Shown one piece after another: positions 23,273-35,500 of a stretch of DNA of 64,000 nt. How positions within the stretch are numbered: position 1 is the first letter of the stretch; the number at the start of each line of letters is the position of its first letter. Under the pieces are notes generated by a model. It was not told the DNA's origin. It saw only the letters and a list, made by a program, of their open reading frames with translations, and did not search any database. The translations under genes and the position numbers were made by a program. The stretch is from Congeria kusceri (Eukaryota; Mollusca; Bivalvia; Myida; Dreissenidae), in contig CM051029.1 of NCBI GenBank assembly GCA_027627225.1, positions 1,699,501 through 1,763,500 of the forward strand, given 5' to 3'.

Positions 23273-23359
23273 AGTTCGTTTAGCTGTACCTCTTCTTGTA
23301 GGGAAGTCTCTGCACTAGATTTTGCGACATCTTCTACTGCTTGTCCAGCCTCTTTCTGT
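23273..23359 (-). CDS. transposase exon 3
   Basis: 87 nt, phase 2-2, reads KEAGQAVEDVAKSSAETSLQ and then EEVQLNEL. The pattern matches the helical linker between the N-terminal and catalytic parts of the family, as I remember it. Confidence 0.65.
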
Positions 23360-24463
23360 CTATTGGTGAAATAACATATGCCTGAATTGTAATCATTGTC
23401 ATACTATGCGTATTACATACTATGCGTATTTTAACACAACCAATATGTCACAATATCACATAATTCACAGTAATGGTTATGAAGGCAACTGGTCTCTTGT
23501 TGGACATGTATGTATATTACTTTGTAAACAGGTAATGCTATAACATATATTGCATAATGCTTTTAATTAAATTTACTTAGAAAATATAATAACATTTCTA
23601 AAGATTGAAACAGATATTAAACCATCTTGAAATGTTTGTTGTTACAAGTTATTTTCAACTGATGAATTTGCATGTGATTTATACTGTCACTATAAGGTGT
23701 TTATTGCCTATAAATTATTGCAAACATAAGAAATAAAATTCTTAGCTTACATAAAAATTGTATATTCAGATCACGATTACACTGCTGCATTTCTGAACAT
23801 TTTCCACCCACCATAATTATGTCAAACAATGTTTACACATAGTTTCATGACGTCATGGTACGTGCTTTTGAAATATAATGCCCTACTGTACAATATTAAA
23901 CACAGAGCAATAACGCAGAGCATTTTAGGGCAAATTAACCAAGGAAATACTCTAAGATAGATACAAGTTGGGCCGAGATTCTATACCAAAATATATTAAG
24001 CGATCAAAACAACACTCATGTTGATCTACCACACAACAAAGGGCGTCATTTATTACAATTATCAGATTACAATGGGCTTGAAAATTCATGTCTTCACACC
24101 TTTGCAGAAATTGGACAGTTGCTTAGCAAAGTTGCTGTGGCACTGACACTTGGTCGCTTCATATCTTAACAAAGGTCAATTTGGACTACTTCATGTGGTC
24201 GTTGGTTTTCAGAATAGAGGTGGTCGATAATTGAAGTTGTTTTTAATCGAAATTTCATTAGTAATGGTTGTTTAATGCAGGTGGTGGCAACCACATGATA
24301 TACCGTATATTAAACTTTTAAATAAGCTGCCATACACTATCATTTGTAGAAAATTACATCACATGTCTCAAATATTATTTATATATAGTGTTAGAAATTA
24401 ACCCAGAGTATACAATAAATATCGAAAAACAATATTGTTATTCAATTTCAAATCTAGACACAC

Positions 24464-24557
24464 CTTCTAACAAGCATGGTATGGTTGACCGCCGGGATGT
24501 TCAATGTGGTAAGAATACTGTTAATTTGTCGAAGGCCAACTCCGGCATGAACCATGG
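24464..24557 (-). CDS. transposase exon 2
   Basis: 94 nt; acceptor TTACAG, donor GTGTGT. Joined to exon 1 it gives NTKLALAMVHAGVG followed by LRQINSILTTLNIPAV, a well-conserved family segment. Phases 1 and 2 agree with its neighbours. Confidence 0.72.
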
Positions 24558-24943
24558 CTGTAAAAATAACATGAAATTGTCAATTACAATCACAAACATA
24601 ATTATTAATTTTTTATAGTATGATTTGTGTTTGTAAAATTAAAATCACATCAAACCAAATATTATGTGTACACTCGATGAAATATTAACAACATATGAAC
24701 TATGTAATAGTGTATGTCAATATTTATAATTAAAAAATTTAACAACATGTATGAAAATCAGTACATAAATTTACAGATGTCCTTATCGATAACATGCAAA
24801 CATATTTTACCAATTGATCATTATAGACCCATCTGTTAATTTGTGTTAGATTCATTTCTGAGTAACTACTATATATTTATACTCACTAAAAATACATATA
24901 TTTTAATATAGAGAATATACACTAACGACACATGAAGCCTTAC

Positions 24944-25406
24944 CCAATGCAAGCTTTGTGTTCATGTCGTACACCCGGCCATGCTTCCGTCCAGTATGTA
25001 CCGTGTTAATGTTACCACAGTTAATACACGGAATATCAAGAACACAGGCTAGACCAAAAGTTCTACATGCCACTGTATTGTGCAATTGTAAAGAGGAGCC
25101 ACAAGCAGTGCAAACCTTCAGGGCTGCGGCAAGAGTGTCAAGTTCTACAACACGACGACCAATTTGCCAATTGGGGTCTGTCTCATAAACTTCCAGTGTG
25201 CAGGTTCCACTGTCAGATGCATCAACGGAATATAAATGATCCACAGGAATAGATTTGATTTCAATTATATGACTAGAACCATCGTGATCATGTTCATAAT
25301 TAGGACGATTTTCAATTTCATTAGTTTCAAAGTTCTCCTCTTTTTTTGTGGCAAATTTACCTTTCCTATTTCGTTTGGAGTTTCGGAATGTTTCCAACTT
25401 AGACAT
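24944..25406 (-). CDS. transposase exon 1: zinc-binding N-terminal region
   Basis: ATG at 25404-25406, 154 codons plus one nt, donor GTAAGG. A Lys/Arg-rich N terminus (RNSKRNRKGKFATKK) suggests nuclear import. Two CxxC pairs (VCTACGSSLQL, PCINCGNINTV) about 35 residues apart look like a zinc ribbon. It ends in YDMNTKLAL, continued in exon 2. Member of the family annotated as Mutator-like transposase in animals, by recall of motifs. Confidence 0.78.
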
Positions 25407-25780
25407 TTTGAATTAAAAACTAGTTGTCATATCGTAATTAGGAAGATAAAAACATGATACATAAGTTTACATTTATTGTTTACATTTTGTCGTTTGGTTG
25501 TTTTTCAGACGCTTGATTTCGCCTATAAAATTACAGTAAGAGTGATACTAAGCGTTTGAATGATCGGGATCGTAAATTATCGTCAATCTGTCGCGTGTTT
25601 GTTTTCGTCGTCGTAAAACTTAAAACATAAATAAAAGATCGAATTACATTAAAACACGATAAGAGGCAGAAAAAAGCATGTTATCTTTACAAATATATTT
25701 GTTATTTTAAATATTATTTATATTTATGCGTCTTGTATTTTTACGACAAAGTAACATAAAGTGGAAACGATCGTACATCC
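25407..25780. other. right arm of the transposon, 5' of the transposase
   Basis: 374 nt from the start codon to the right end. Should include the promoter; no specific element identified. Ends in the perfect 17 bp inverted repeat. Confidence 0.6.
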
Positions 25781-25911
25781 TTAAATACCTACAGTCACAC
25801 GATTGTGTTGTATAGTTAAGCATTCGACATCAAACACAAACACTATATGTAATAATAACAAATCGTTATGCCCCTAAATACCTCAGCTGAAAAGGGAAAA
25901 ACAATCCTTAC

Positions 25912-26196
25912 ATTTAACGAATACCTCTATTACTTGTTCTTGCATCTGTGTAGAGTGAATATTGCTGGCTAGACATCTATAAACCGCCACATCATATTCA
26001 CACCTAGCATGTGGTATGGTTGCTACAACTGATTCAGTTTGACCGGTTTCTAAAATGCGTGTATCGTTCATGATCGATATATTTGCTACTGGATCACTGT
26101 CAAACTCACAAACTAATTTAACTGTGTCGCTTTCCTTAACAATAATTGTTTGGTTTACGAAACCAGCCGCAAAGTATCGCTTTATCTGAGCAGCGT
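25912..26196 (-). CDS. gene A2 exon 9: Ig-like domain 8
   Basis: 285 nt, same as copy 1, open. Reads YRCLASNIHS where copy 1 has YRCQGSNIHS. Confidence 0.85.
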
Positions 26197-26421
26197 CTGA
26201 AATATATAATTATTATCCTATATTTACACAATCTTGAATTATAAATGGCGTATTGTATATCACTTAATGGTCATAACAGTTGTCAGTAGAAGAGTTCATT
26301 TACATTAAAATCATTAATTATTAATCACCAAATGCAACCATTACATGATATATGATATAATGAATATTATGTATGCTACATAATTTTTATATTTTAAATA
26401 TATTATCAAAAACATGCATAC

Positions 26422-26697
26422 ACTGTACATCTAAGTAGAAACTAGTTTCGGCATAACCCTGTTCGGCACTACAACCGGTAGGCTCCATTGTGTTGGAAGC
26501 AGTGCATGTATAACGTCCTTCATCAGTAAGCTTGATATCTGCTATTGACAGATGTTCCCCTGACATGGTTAAGACATGTTCGCGCATCCACTGAACTGTT
26601 GCTACCGGTGGGTTGCCAGCAGTGTAGGGACATGCAAGAGACAGGTTTGTATTCAAAACTGCCGTTAGGTTTTCTAAGCGGTGAACTGTCGGAGGTG
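26422..26697 (-). CDS. gene A2 exon 8: Ig-like domain 7
   Basis: 276 nt, open, nearly identical to copy 1 (NPPVATVQW for NPPVTTVQW). Confidence 0.87.
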
Positions 26698-27040
26698 CTA
26701 CAATGTGTTGAAATTGTATAGTAAGTCATCTTGATTAAAAAAAATTCAAACCCAACACACCCACAAATACCAAACATTTCGAAAAAACGTAGTTTACTGG
26801 GAACACCAATAAATATTCTAGTAATATGAAATATTGTATGAAATAACGTTTCACATAATTATTCTATTTAGTTAAATCAATAAAAAATAAAAAAGATGTA
26901 TATATTTTGTTAAAAATATATACTACATGCGCATGTCTGAGTTTCAAACGTTCCAAATTGTCCAATTTAAGAATTGAATTTGTTTATGCTACTCGTACTA
27001 CTATTATATATTTTGTTGATGTATTATAGCCAGTGCTTAC

Positions 27041-27335
27041 CTAAAATGTCTAGATGAAACGTCGACGTGTTTATTCCATACACTGTACCCTCGAAAGTGG
27101 TGTCCATTACATTAGCAGCAGTGCATGTATAGGTGCCATTTTGTTTCAAAGTAATGTTTTCCAGATGTAAAACATTGCTTAACTCATGGATGTTTGGTTT
27201 CCAAGTAGATATGGGATCTGGCTTGCTGATGGATGTGCAACACTTTGACAGATTGTCCGTTAACAACTTTGAGGTGACTTGTTGAAATTTCTTGACCACA
27301 CGTACTGAATCTCAGCACATGCATATCCGGTGGGT
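27041..27335 (-). pseudogene. gene A2 exon 7: Ig-like domain 6 with 2-nt deletion
   Basis: 295 nt against 297 in copy 1. Two G are missing near 27240 (ATGTGCAACAC for ATGTGCAGGACAC), which shifts the frame just before the B-strand Cys. Confidence 0.85.
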
Positions 27336-27512
27336 CTAAAACGTCAATATCCATTGAGTATTAGCTGTTAAACAGTACCTAATAATATCGTGATTTTTTT
27401 TTTCTTGTATAAAAAACCAATATTCTAACAAAAAACGCATGTTATGTTATAACAGACTATGAATATTAGAAACAATAAACAAATGATGTGTATATATATA
27501 TATCATACTCAC

Positions 27513-27806
27513 AGTACGCTGTAACGTTCAAATATGCAAATCTAGACGAGCACACGATTGGTTTTCCAGTGGGTTCCAAACAATTGCTAGCATTGCAGCT
27601 GACAAAGCTATTGGTATTTATCGTTTGATTCCAAAAATCCCCTTGTGTAGAGACCATGGCTTGATATGACCATACATAATTGGGTAGTGGTATCGAGCTA
27701 CTGCGGCACTGTATGTGCACAATACGACCTCTTATAACAGTAATCGTGTTTACCTCTTTGGTCTGATTTGGCCCTATACTGTAGAGGGTTGGTATCGTTA
27801 CAGGAT
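27513..27806 (-). CDS. gene A2 exon 6: Ig-like domain 5
   Basis: 294 nt, open. SCNASNCLEPTG here, SCNASNCMEPTG in copy 1. Confidence 0.84.
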
Positions 27807-27997
27807 CTGTGAAGCAATTAACAAGTTTTGGTGTAATTTAATCATTCGAAATAATGAAAATAACAGAACATGCATACTATTATGAAATATGACATATATT
27901 CACATCGGCTTGGAAAATAAAACGCAAACCAATTATCATTTATGTCAAATTTCGCAAGCAATTCGTGTAGTTCATATAGTTGTTAGTTAATACCTAC

Positions 27998-28297
27998 TTA
28001 ATATTTCTAATGTAAACTGCTGTTCAACGGATCCTTCTACTGACTGTTGCAACGAAGTATTCATAAGGTTTACTATCCGAATGGTGTAGATATTATCTCC
28101 AATGGATTTCACAGCCTCTATCGACAACTCTTGACCACTGATTGTCCCGCTGACGGGACGTGTCCATGTATACATCGAAGGTGGTTGATTACTAACGCTC
28201 GTGCATGTCATATTGAACGATTCATCTCTTATTGCACGTAATGTATTCGAGTTGACATTGAAATTCCCAATTCTGCATTCTGGAGCACGGGGTGGAT
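27998..28297 (-). CDS. gene A2 exon 5: Ig-like domain 4
   Basis: 300 nt, open, SVSNQPPSMYTW for SVSNPPPSMYTW. The F-strand Cys is replaced by Arg, as in copy 1. Confidence 0.83.
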
Positions 28298-28470
28298 CTT
28301 AAAACACACAAAATATGAACGCACGTATATTAATTCAATGACTTTAAATAGCGTTACTTAATTTTTGTCACAATATAAAAAAGTGAAACGCCAGCAACAT
28401 CAGCAGGGAAGAACCCTTTAAAGTAGGTAGCACAACAATAAATAAAGTTCTACCCAATATAAACATTGTA

Positions 28471-28569
28471 TTGAAATTATTATTTAATATTATTATTATT
28501 ATTGTATTATTACTACTATTAGTTATTATTATTATTTGTATTATTATTATTAGTAGTATTATTATTGTT

Positions 28570-28657
<88 letters not shown>

Positions 28658-28755
28658 GTGCTATTGTTATTGTTATTAGTATTATTATTATTATTGTTGT
28701 TATTATTATTATTAGTAGTAGTAGTATTATTATTGTGGTTGTTGTTGTTGTTTGA
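28471..28755. repeat. expanded TTA microsatellite with a palindromic TAA/TTA block
   Basis: Within it, (TAA)n from about 28572 to 28622 is followed at once by (TTA)n to about 28657. This makes an inverted repeat with arms of at least 34 bp and no spacer. Copy 1 has only TTA orientation at this site. Confidence 0.93.
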
Positions 28756-28762
28756 TACTTAC

Positions 28763-29025
28763 ATAAAACTTCAGCTGATATATTTGTGGTTATAATTCCT
28801 ACCACAGTTTGACCATTAGTCGATGACAGCGTATTGTTAGCTTTGCATATATACACGCCAGCATCGCTAGTTTGAATGTGTGTTATCGTCAATACAGAGG
28901 TGTTCCTCGTAGCAGACATATGGGTTATCCATGTCACTGTCGGTGAAGGATTTCCCTCACTGCTGCGGTGAATTTTCCACTGACAGAGTTCCCATTGTGT
29001 AAAATAGCAGGTGTACTTGGGAAAC
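28763..29025 (-). pseudogene. gene A2 exon 4: Ig-like domain 3 with 31-nt deletion
   Basis: 263 nt against an inferred 294. The deletion at 28966/28967 has TGC microhomology and removes the codons for the B-strand Cys region. Downstream residues (THIQTSDAGVYICKANNTLS) are intact here, showing what copy 1 lost. Confidence 0.87.
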
Positions 29026-29188
29026 CTACAATGAACTAATTTATTATATCATATGGTTATAGTATTTTTTTCATATTCACATTAACTACTTATGTATTAT
29101 GTTTATTATCAACAAATTACATTATTCCATACCATAGCATTTGTTATTTATACATGTGTATAATGTTCTTAGAATAAGCTTGACGTAC

Positions 29189-29530
29189 GCAATATATCTA
29201 TCAGCGGTGTAGTTTTTGACATGATCTGCCCGTAACCGTTGGATACATTACAATATATCCTCTCGCCATGATCATATGCGGTTGGAGTGAATGTCAAATA
29301 ACTTAAAGTCATATCGCCGGAGTTGCTACTACTACTTGTGCTGTTGGTTGCGAATAATGTAATATCTGAGTCATCACTATAGTAACCAGGTGTTCTATTG
29401 TCGGTGAACCAGCGTATGACAGGCGTGGGTCTTCCAGTCGATGAATTGCAGAATAAGATGCTCGTTATAACGTTGTCCAGTAAGGAAACAGTCTCCACTA
29501 AGGGATTCATTTCAACATTACTGACTGGAA
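29189..29530 (-). CDS. gene A2 exon 3: Ig-like domain 2
   Basis: 342 nt, open, differs from copy 1 at only a few codons (GERIYCNVSNG for GEGIYCNVSKG). Confidence 0.86.
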
Positions 29531-29721
29531 CTGGACATGATATCACACAATCAGTATACTAGACAGACATTCAATACAAACACATGAGTCATAACGTGAA
29601 TGTTTTGTTATGTTGTTGTTATACTTCTTTTTTTCATTGATCGTGAACTTACAAACACAAAATACATAAAGAGCCGATTAACAATTAAATAAAATAAGGA
29701 AAATAGTTATAAAATATATAC

Positions 29722-30039
29722 CTGCATACAATATTGTAATGGAAGCCTTGTTTTGTGTAACATCTATAACACACGCATATACACCAGCCGTATCTGTCGT
29801 AAAACTCAAGACCGTGAGGTAAATAAATGTTATATTATTTGTGGTGTTCGTAGAAACTGAATACGTAGACGGATTGACTACTGTGGAGCCGCTATGTTTC
29901 CAGTAATCAGCGACCTGCGTGTCTCCTAGTGAAAGATGTAAATGTGAATTCCCCGGACAGACCCCACACGTCATTATCACACTTGATCCCAAATCCACGA
30001 TGGTTCGCTCTGTTTTCAGGGAAATTGGACACGGTTGCA
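29722..30039 (-). CDS. gene A2 exon 2: N-terminal Ig-like domain 1
   Basis: 318 nt, open. Differences include GNSHLHLSLG for GNSQVHLSLG and YACVID for YACLID. Confidence 0.85.
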
Positions 30040-30378
30040 CTGCAATAATTATCAATGGGTATTATTACTAACGAATGCTTGGAAATATATGTTTACCTCT
30101 AATTGATTATCGGAAAGGTCAAATGATACGTTGTTAGCATGCATTACTCTTATACAATACGTCTCATATAAGAGTGTCGCTCACACTGAAGTCGTCTTAA
30201 AAATGTAGTTTTGCTACTGATAATGATAAAATAGTTTGTTCCTCATGAACGTTTAACGTTATGTCCCATTAATAGTGACAACCGTGAAAGAAAAGCAACA
30301 TTTATGTTTATGCATTTTCTTTCTCTAATAAGTAACACACACGATAAAACTAATATTTTAACATATTTAAGCACTTGC

Positions 30379-30430
30379 CTGATATTATTTGCATCATCAA
30401 TAACACCATGGGTTCAAATATAGTATTCAT
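30379..30430 (-). CDS. gene A2 exon 1: signal peptide start
   Basis: ATG at 30428-30430, MNTIFEPMVLLMMQIIS, same CAG-GCAAGT donor as copy 1. Confidence 0.7.
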
Positions 30431-32576
30431 TTCTAAATCATCAAACTATAATTAACATTGGTTAAACTCCAGGCAAGCATAATATGCTGTACTTCCGTTT
30501 CGTACTTATTTGTGTCGACCGGTATTGAATTCAAGTTCAACGCTTCGCTTTACAATCGAAACACCCAATCCAACAAAGGTAGGTTTACACATAAAGACAT
30601 TTGCTCATGTTAATATCTGTCGGAATATGGTGTGGACACACTCACACTAGTAACATAATATATACAATTAATTTGCATCTTAATCGTACTATCCGTTTTT
30701 GTCCAACATTGTAGAGGAGGACGTTATAGAAGGAATATTTTAAGAACTATTTTAACCAGAGGACTGCTCCGTATGTCTGCCTTTTGTTCTTGAATATATT
30801 GTGCTTGAGTTGTAAACATGTCCATTTAGGCATACACATCCGTAATGTGTAATGTCATGTCCCCCACTCTAATGCGTTTTCATATGTGCGCATATTGACA
30901 TCCATGCGTATTTTGGAAGTTTAATGCACTTAGACATATCTCAACTTGATGATAAAATCTACCAATTAAAGGCATATACTGGTTGATATATCTTGCACAT
31001 TGTATGTTTATTATATACAACAAATAAATACGAATTAAAAGGAAACTATATTCTTCTAAAAATGGTTTGTCATTTTGAAACTGTATGATGATTGCCTAGA
31101 CTTGCCTGTGCGTCTTTTTGTAGTAGCTGTGTTCGCTCATAACATAAACATATATCGGACAAGCTGCTACATCAAAGCGCTGGTAACATAGAATGCATGT
31201 TGTCGAGACAAGATAATAAAAAATAGCTGCGGAAAGGCCAGTGCACACTATTGTTGATAAAGAGGGAAAATCTGTTTGAATACTCCAAAATGCAATTTTG
31301 ACAAAAGATAAATCAAACACATTATCCTACGTTTACACAATAATAAAAACCAGAGATTGCATGCCCGTTATCTTTGATGCGTGGGTAAAATGTGCTGCCT
31401 CTATTTCAATAATATGTATACGACAATTATATTTCAATAAATTCTCCACGAACGTCGTGTTATAATTAAACAAATACATTCATCGTTTTGGAACATACGT
31501 GCAAATACATTGGTTTGATGTAAATTATTTAATACGTAACGGGTCATGTATCCGATAGAGCATATAATATAGCGGTATCGATTGGATCAGTGTTAGTGTT
31601 TCGTAGAATCAAACAGTAGTTCATGCGATGTAAGCTCTCGATTTTACAGTAGTCTAAACACTAAACATTGACAAGAAAAACCTGCTACAGGAATATATGT
31701 AAACGCCAATCCGACATACATAAACACATATACTTGTATACTTTTAAATTACCGAACTTAATTTTTATATAATTTTGTATCGAAACGGAACCAATAGAGT
31801 GGAAATAACCAAACAGAGATTTAGTTTATATTATGAAAACAACGGTGTTTGTGTAAGAAACATTCAAAATAAAAAAATAACATTTTTGAACCGCCTGGCA
31901 AGTTACGTAGACGTTTTTTCTTTGTATTATTGTAATATACATACTAATTAAATGCAAGTATCCGCGTAACCAGAATACACCTGTTTATACCTGTGCGCTT
32001 TTGCTACAAAAAGCACCCTACCCACATATAGTTTATGTTGATGATTAAATGTATGTCGATTAATGTGTATCGGACAAGTGAATACCGTATGATTGCAAAT
32101 TTAACGCTCACTACATCTAAAGGCATTATGAACAAAGTATCCGTTTGCAATGAGGAATGTATCTATCATATTCTATATTGTGATATGAAATAGGCAAATA
32201 TATATTTCACTACATACTAACATCAAATTAATGCAAAATATGTTTGATTCAAAATGCAGTAAGTGTGTAGTGTATATATTGATCGAAATAGTAAAACTTT
32301 ATAAGAAATGATCCCTTGCAATAACAATTTCTAATATTTCACGCGCTTGTGTGGGTATTACAATTGTTACTTCTAATAATGTGTCTTTAACACATATTTT
32401 TTATTGAAAATACAATTTATAACACATGTATTTAGACTATATCAGTCATGGTGCAGGGTAAATGTTGCTTTATTTATCTCCAGGACCTACGCTTGTCTTA
32501 ATGCAAGTTTCGCATTTGGACATTTTGGGTGTACATCGTCGTGTCTTACACACTTATGGACAATAAATTAAGGAGA
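30431..32576. promoter_or_regulatory. divergent intergenic interval A2/B2
   Basis: 2.1 kb, counterpart of 8884-11094. Differences include loss of four 29 bp repeat units, a small insertion around 31305-31350 and scattered substitutions. No gene seen. Confidence 0.5.
32050..32078. repeat. single 29-bp unit at the repeat site of copy 2
   Basis: One copy of the unit that is present five times at 10449-10595, in the same flanking sequence (GAATACCGTATGATTGC follows in both). Confidence 0.9.
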
Positions 32577-35500
32577 ATGGACTTACAGGTCAAAATAGTG
32601 TTTACATGTATTTTCGCTGTCAAATTCATACCCCATTCAGTTGGTAAGTAAATATGTATAAACCTAAGAATGTTTTATAAATAAAATAATGACGTTTAAT
32701 TTAGACACATACTTGGTCATGTATTCTCTATTAAAACGAGCAAAATAAGTTAAGTCACAACGTCTATACGATGTCAACAGATAGTGTATGTGTCATGTTC
32801 ATCAAAATTAAAAATCATTTTCAGACACAATAACTTATGATTATATTTTACGATTAAGTGTTTAGAAATGACAGTACTTCTAAGCATTTATACATAATTA
32901 TCATAATGTTGCATTACTCTGAAATGAACAGCTTTTATTTTCCATCAATTATTTATTGTTATTCACTCGCCACATCAGTCACCCATTTAGCTATGGCATG
33001 ATTAACTCATTTACACGCTCGCTTACATAATCACTTACTCACTCGCTCAAATGGTTATACTGTGGGTGATTATTTATGTATTACCCAACCACTGATTTAT
33101 GAAATATTTTACGAAGAAAGACAACCTTGTTCATACTACTTACTGCATATTGCATGAGTTATCCATATTTATAAATATAACCTTCGATAAATGATTTGTA
33201 TTTCCTCTATTAACCATCGTTGTGATTTACAGTAACACTTTGGTTAACCTCAAATATGATAGTTAATGTTTGATTTCGGCATGCTAGTTAATTATTTAAA
33301 ACACATTATGTTTTAGTACACCGCCGTGGTATGCACTATAATATACAATGTCGAGTAAATTGTAAACGTACCCCGTGTGAATTATTTTTAGGACGTTTGA
33401 GACATTCGAATCCGAATTACCACACAACTATTTTTTTTTTTCAAAAGAATTGCAGAACCCGATACTTACAACGAATTCAACAACAACTGTGACGGAATTG
33501 CAGTCGGTGACCTTGACATGTAATCACACCGCAGATTTATTCAAATGGTGGAGACAGAACCGCACTGTCTTGCAAGTTGCACAAGGGGCACCATGCGGTT
33601 TTTCGGACCCAAAGCCGGATTTTATGGACTGCGATTGTTCCAAACCGCTGTATACTTGTGTTCTAAATACGTTGAATATGTCATTTGACAAAGAAACATG
33701 GACATGTTCCGTTCTTAACGGTTCATATAATGTCTACAGTAACGACATTATATTGAATATTACAGGTAAGCAAATATTTTAAATGTAAATAAAAATGTAC
33801 TGACGTTTTATTTATATCGTTGTTTCAAATATGCACAATTAGTATAAAATGTAGAAAACATTGCATGATATGCTAGGCACTTATTTTTCTTTGTTTTGCC
33901 ACCATACTCAATAAATAATTATGTTTATTGTATAACGTGCGACAATGGGCGTACATATTTGCATTTATAATTTACTTGATCAACTTTCAGGAAAGAATAG
34001 TAACACAACGACGACGAAGGTGACCCCTGACAGTGGTAAATTGCTATATTACTAACACTTGAATTAAATGGCGTCATTTAAGTGTTAATTAAAGTAGAGA
34101 GAGCTATCTTGCCGCCCAACAGGTGTGTATCATGAATTTCTATCACGGAATTGTGGCACGTTACGAGCAATGATTGATCGTATATTTATATGACATACAC
34201 ACTTATTAGAAATTACGAATGTAACTGCCATTCACAAAGTAAACATACATGTACCCCAGAAATAAGAGATGCCACACTTAAACCGTTCTAATAACACGGT
34301 TTGCAAAAGGAACAGAGATATATCGGGGATAATTAAAAAATCAGTTATTATCAATACAAATAATGTCGTTTACACAAACGTTTATGCATTGGTGAAAGGA
34401 TTGATTTTAAATCTGTCCAACGCAATCCAAATGAATATATTGTTTCGGCCACACACTTGACATTCACATAATTATGTGCCTTATTCGAACAATACAATTC
34501 AACACTGACTGTAGCTTAATCAGTCACTACGCATACCATATCTATCCGTTACTCATTAAAATAGTACATGCTTTACATTTCAGGACATACGACCACAATA
34601 AGTTATACCACATCAACAAAGGGTTTAAACTACGCACACACAATCAACGGGACAAAACGTACACTATTTATTTGAATTATTTCGGTCATATTTTAAGCAT
34701 TGGTGGTTATTGTATTACCAGTGTCTTTAATGTGCATGTGAGTTTGGGCATCAGCAGTCAATGAAACATGTCTTCGAAACATGTGTACAATACATCAAAT
34801 ATACATATGAACATCTATTATAATAAAACAATATTTAAATATCGCATCCAACGCCATTAAGCATTGATCGTAATCAAACCTGCATTTACTCGTTGATACG
34901 ATAACACATATTTCATTTGATTAATGTAACGTTTCTTGAAATACATCTCCAATTTATTGTATAAACACATACAGTTCATTGCATCTGATTTTGAACTTCT
35001 GATCCGTTTAGATCTGACGGTTGCAGAAAAGGCATACATAGGGACAGGCAGCGCGGTAGGTGGGTGTGCCGCAATTGCTGTAACAATATATGCAGTGAAA
35101 AGGGGTAAGTATACATTTGAAAGGTCTAGACTGAATCTACCTTTAGCACACTAAATGTTTCTTATTACGGGTTCTCGCGTTTTAACTTATAATAAATAAT
35201 TATTATTTTACACAATATTTATTTTTCTAAACATGTTTATGAATACATTTGCTTTAGTAGTGTTTGCTTTATTGTTATATGTATTTAATATCATTTCTAA
35301 ACTAATTCAAATGTGTATGTCTCTTGTTTGTCATTAAAATTCAAATGTCAATGGTACATTTTGCTTAGATTTTTATTTCTTCTTTAAGTTCAAAAAAACA
35401 AGACGCGCAATTCTGGAGATGGAAGAACAAAGCAGAAAAGACAAGGAACGAATACAGACCCTCAAAAAACAAGTATTGTTGCCAATGTTTGTATTAATTT

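Larger units (their letters stand above)
18495..25784 (-). mobile_element. 7,282 bp TTAA-flanked DNA transposon with transposase and exonuclease exons
   Basis: Perfect 17 bp terminal inverted repeats GGATGTACGATCGTTTC (18499-18515) and its reverse complement (25764-25780), flanked by TTAA at 18495-18498 and 25781-25784. The paralogous intron of gene A copy 1 has one TTAA at this point (near 4290), so insertion followed the tandem duplication. TTAA target duplication is known for the piggyBac and Kolobok superfamilies. All recognised coding sequence is on the minus strand: transposase exons 25406-24944, 24557-24464, 23359-23273 and 22937-22858, then DEDDh exonuclease exons near 22091-21899 and 21463-20649. 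A second repeat is nested at about 22095-22517. Most of the transposase catalytic domain was not found, so this copy may be non-autonomous. Confidence 0.93.
17556..30430 (-). pseudogene. gene A copy 2: Ig(x9) receptor, truncated in FN3, no TM or tail
   Basis: Minus-strand exons 30379-30430, 29722-30039, 29189-29530, 28763-29025, 27998-28297, 27513-27806, 27041-27335, 26422-26697, 25912-26196, 17902-18216 and a partial FN3 at about 17556-17757. Seven of the eight whole Ig and signal exons outside the lesions equal the copy 1 lengths exactly, and Ig9 is intact here (315 nt). Lesions private to this copy: a 31-nt deletion in Ig3 (junction 28966/28967) that removes the B-strand Cys, a 2-nt deletion in Ig6 near 27240, loss of half of FN3 and everything after it, and a 7.3 kb transposon in the intron between Ig8 and Ig9. 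It cannot make a full-length membrane protein; a secreted fragment is conceivable but unsupported. Confidence 0.85.

Noticed and set aside
18495..25784. Calling the transposon piggyBac on TTAA alone
   Set aside because: The transposase blocks are not those of piggyBac; Kolobok and possibly others also use TTAA, so the superfamily is left open.
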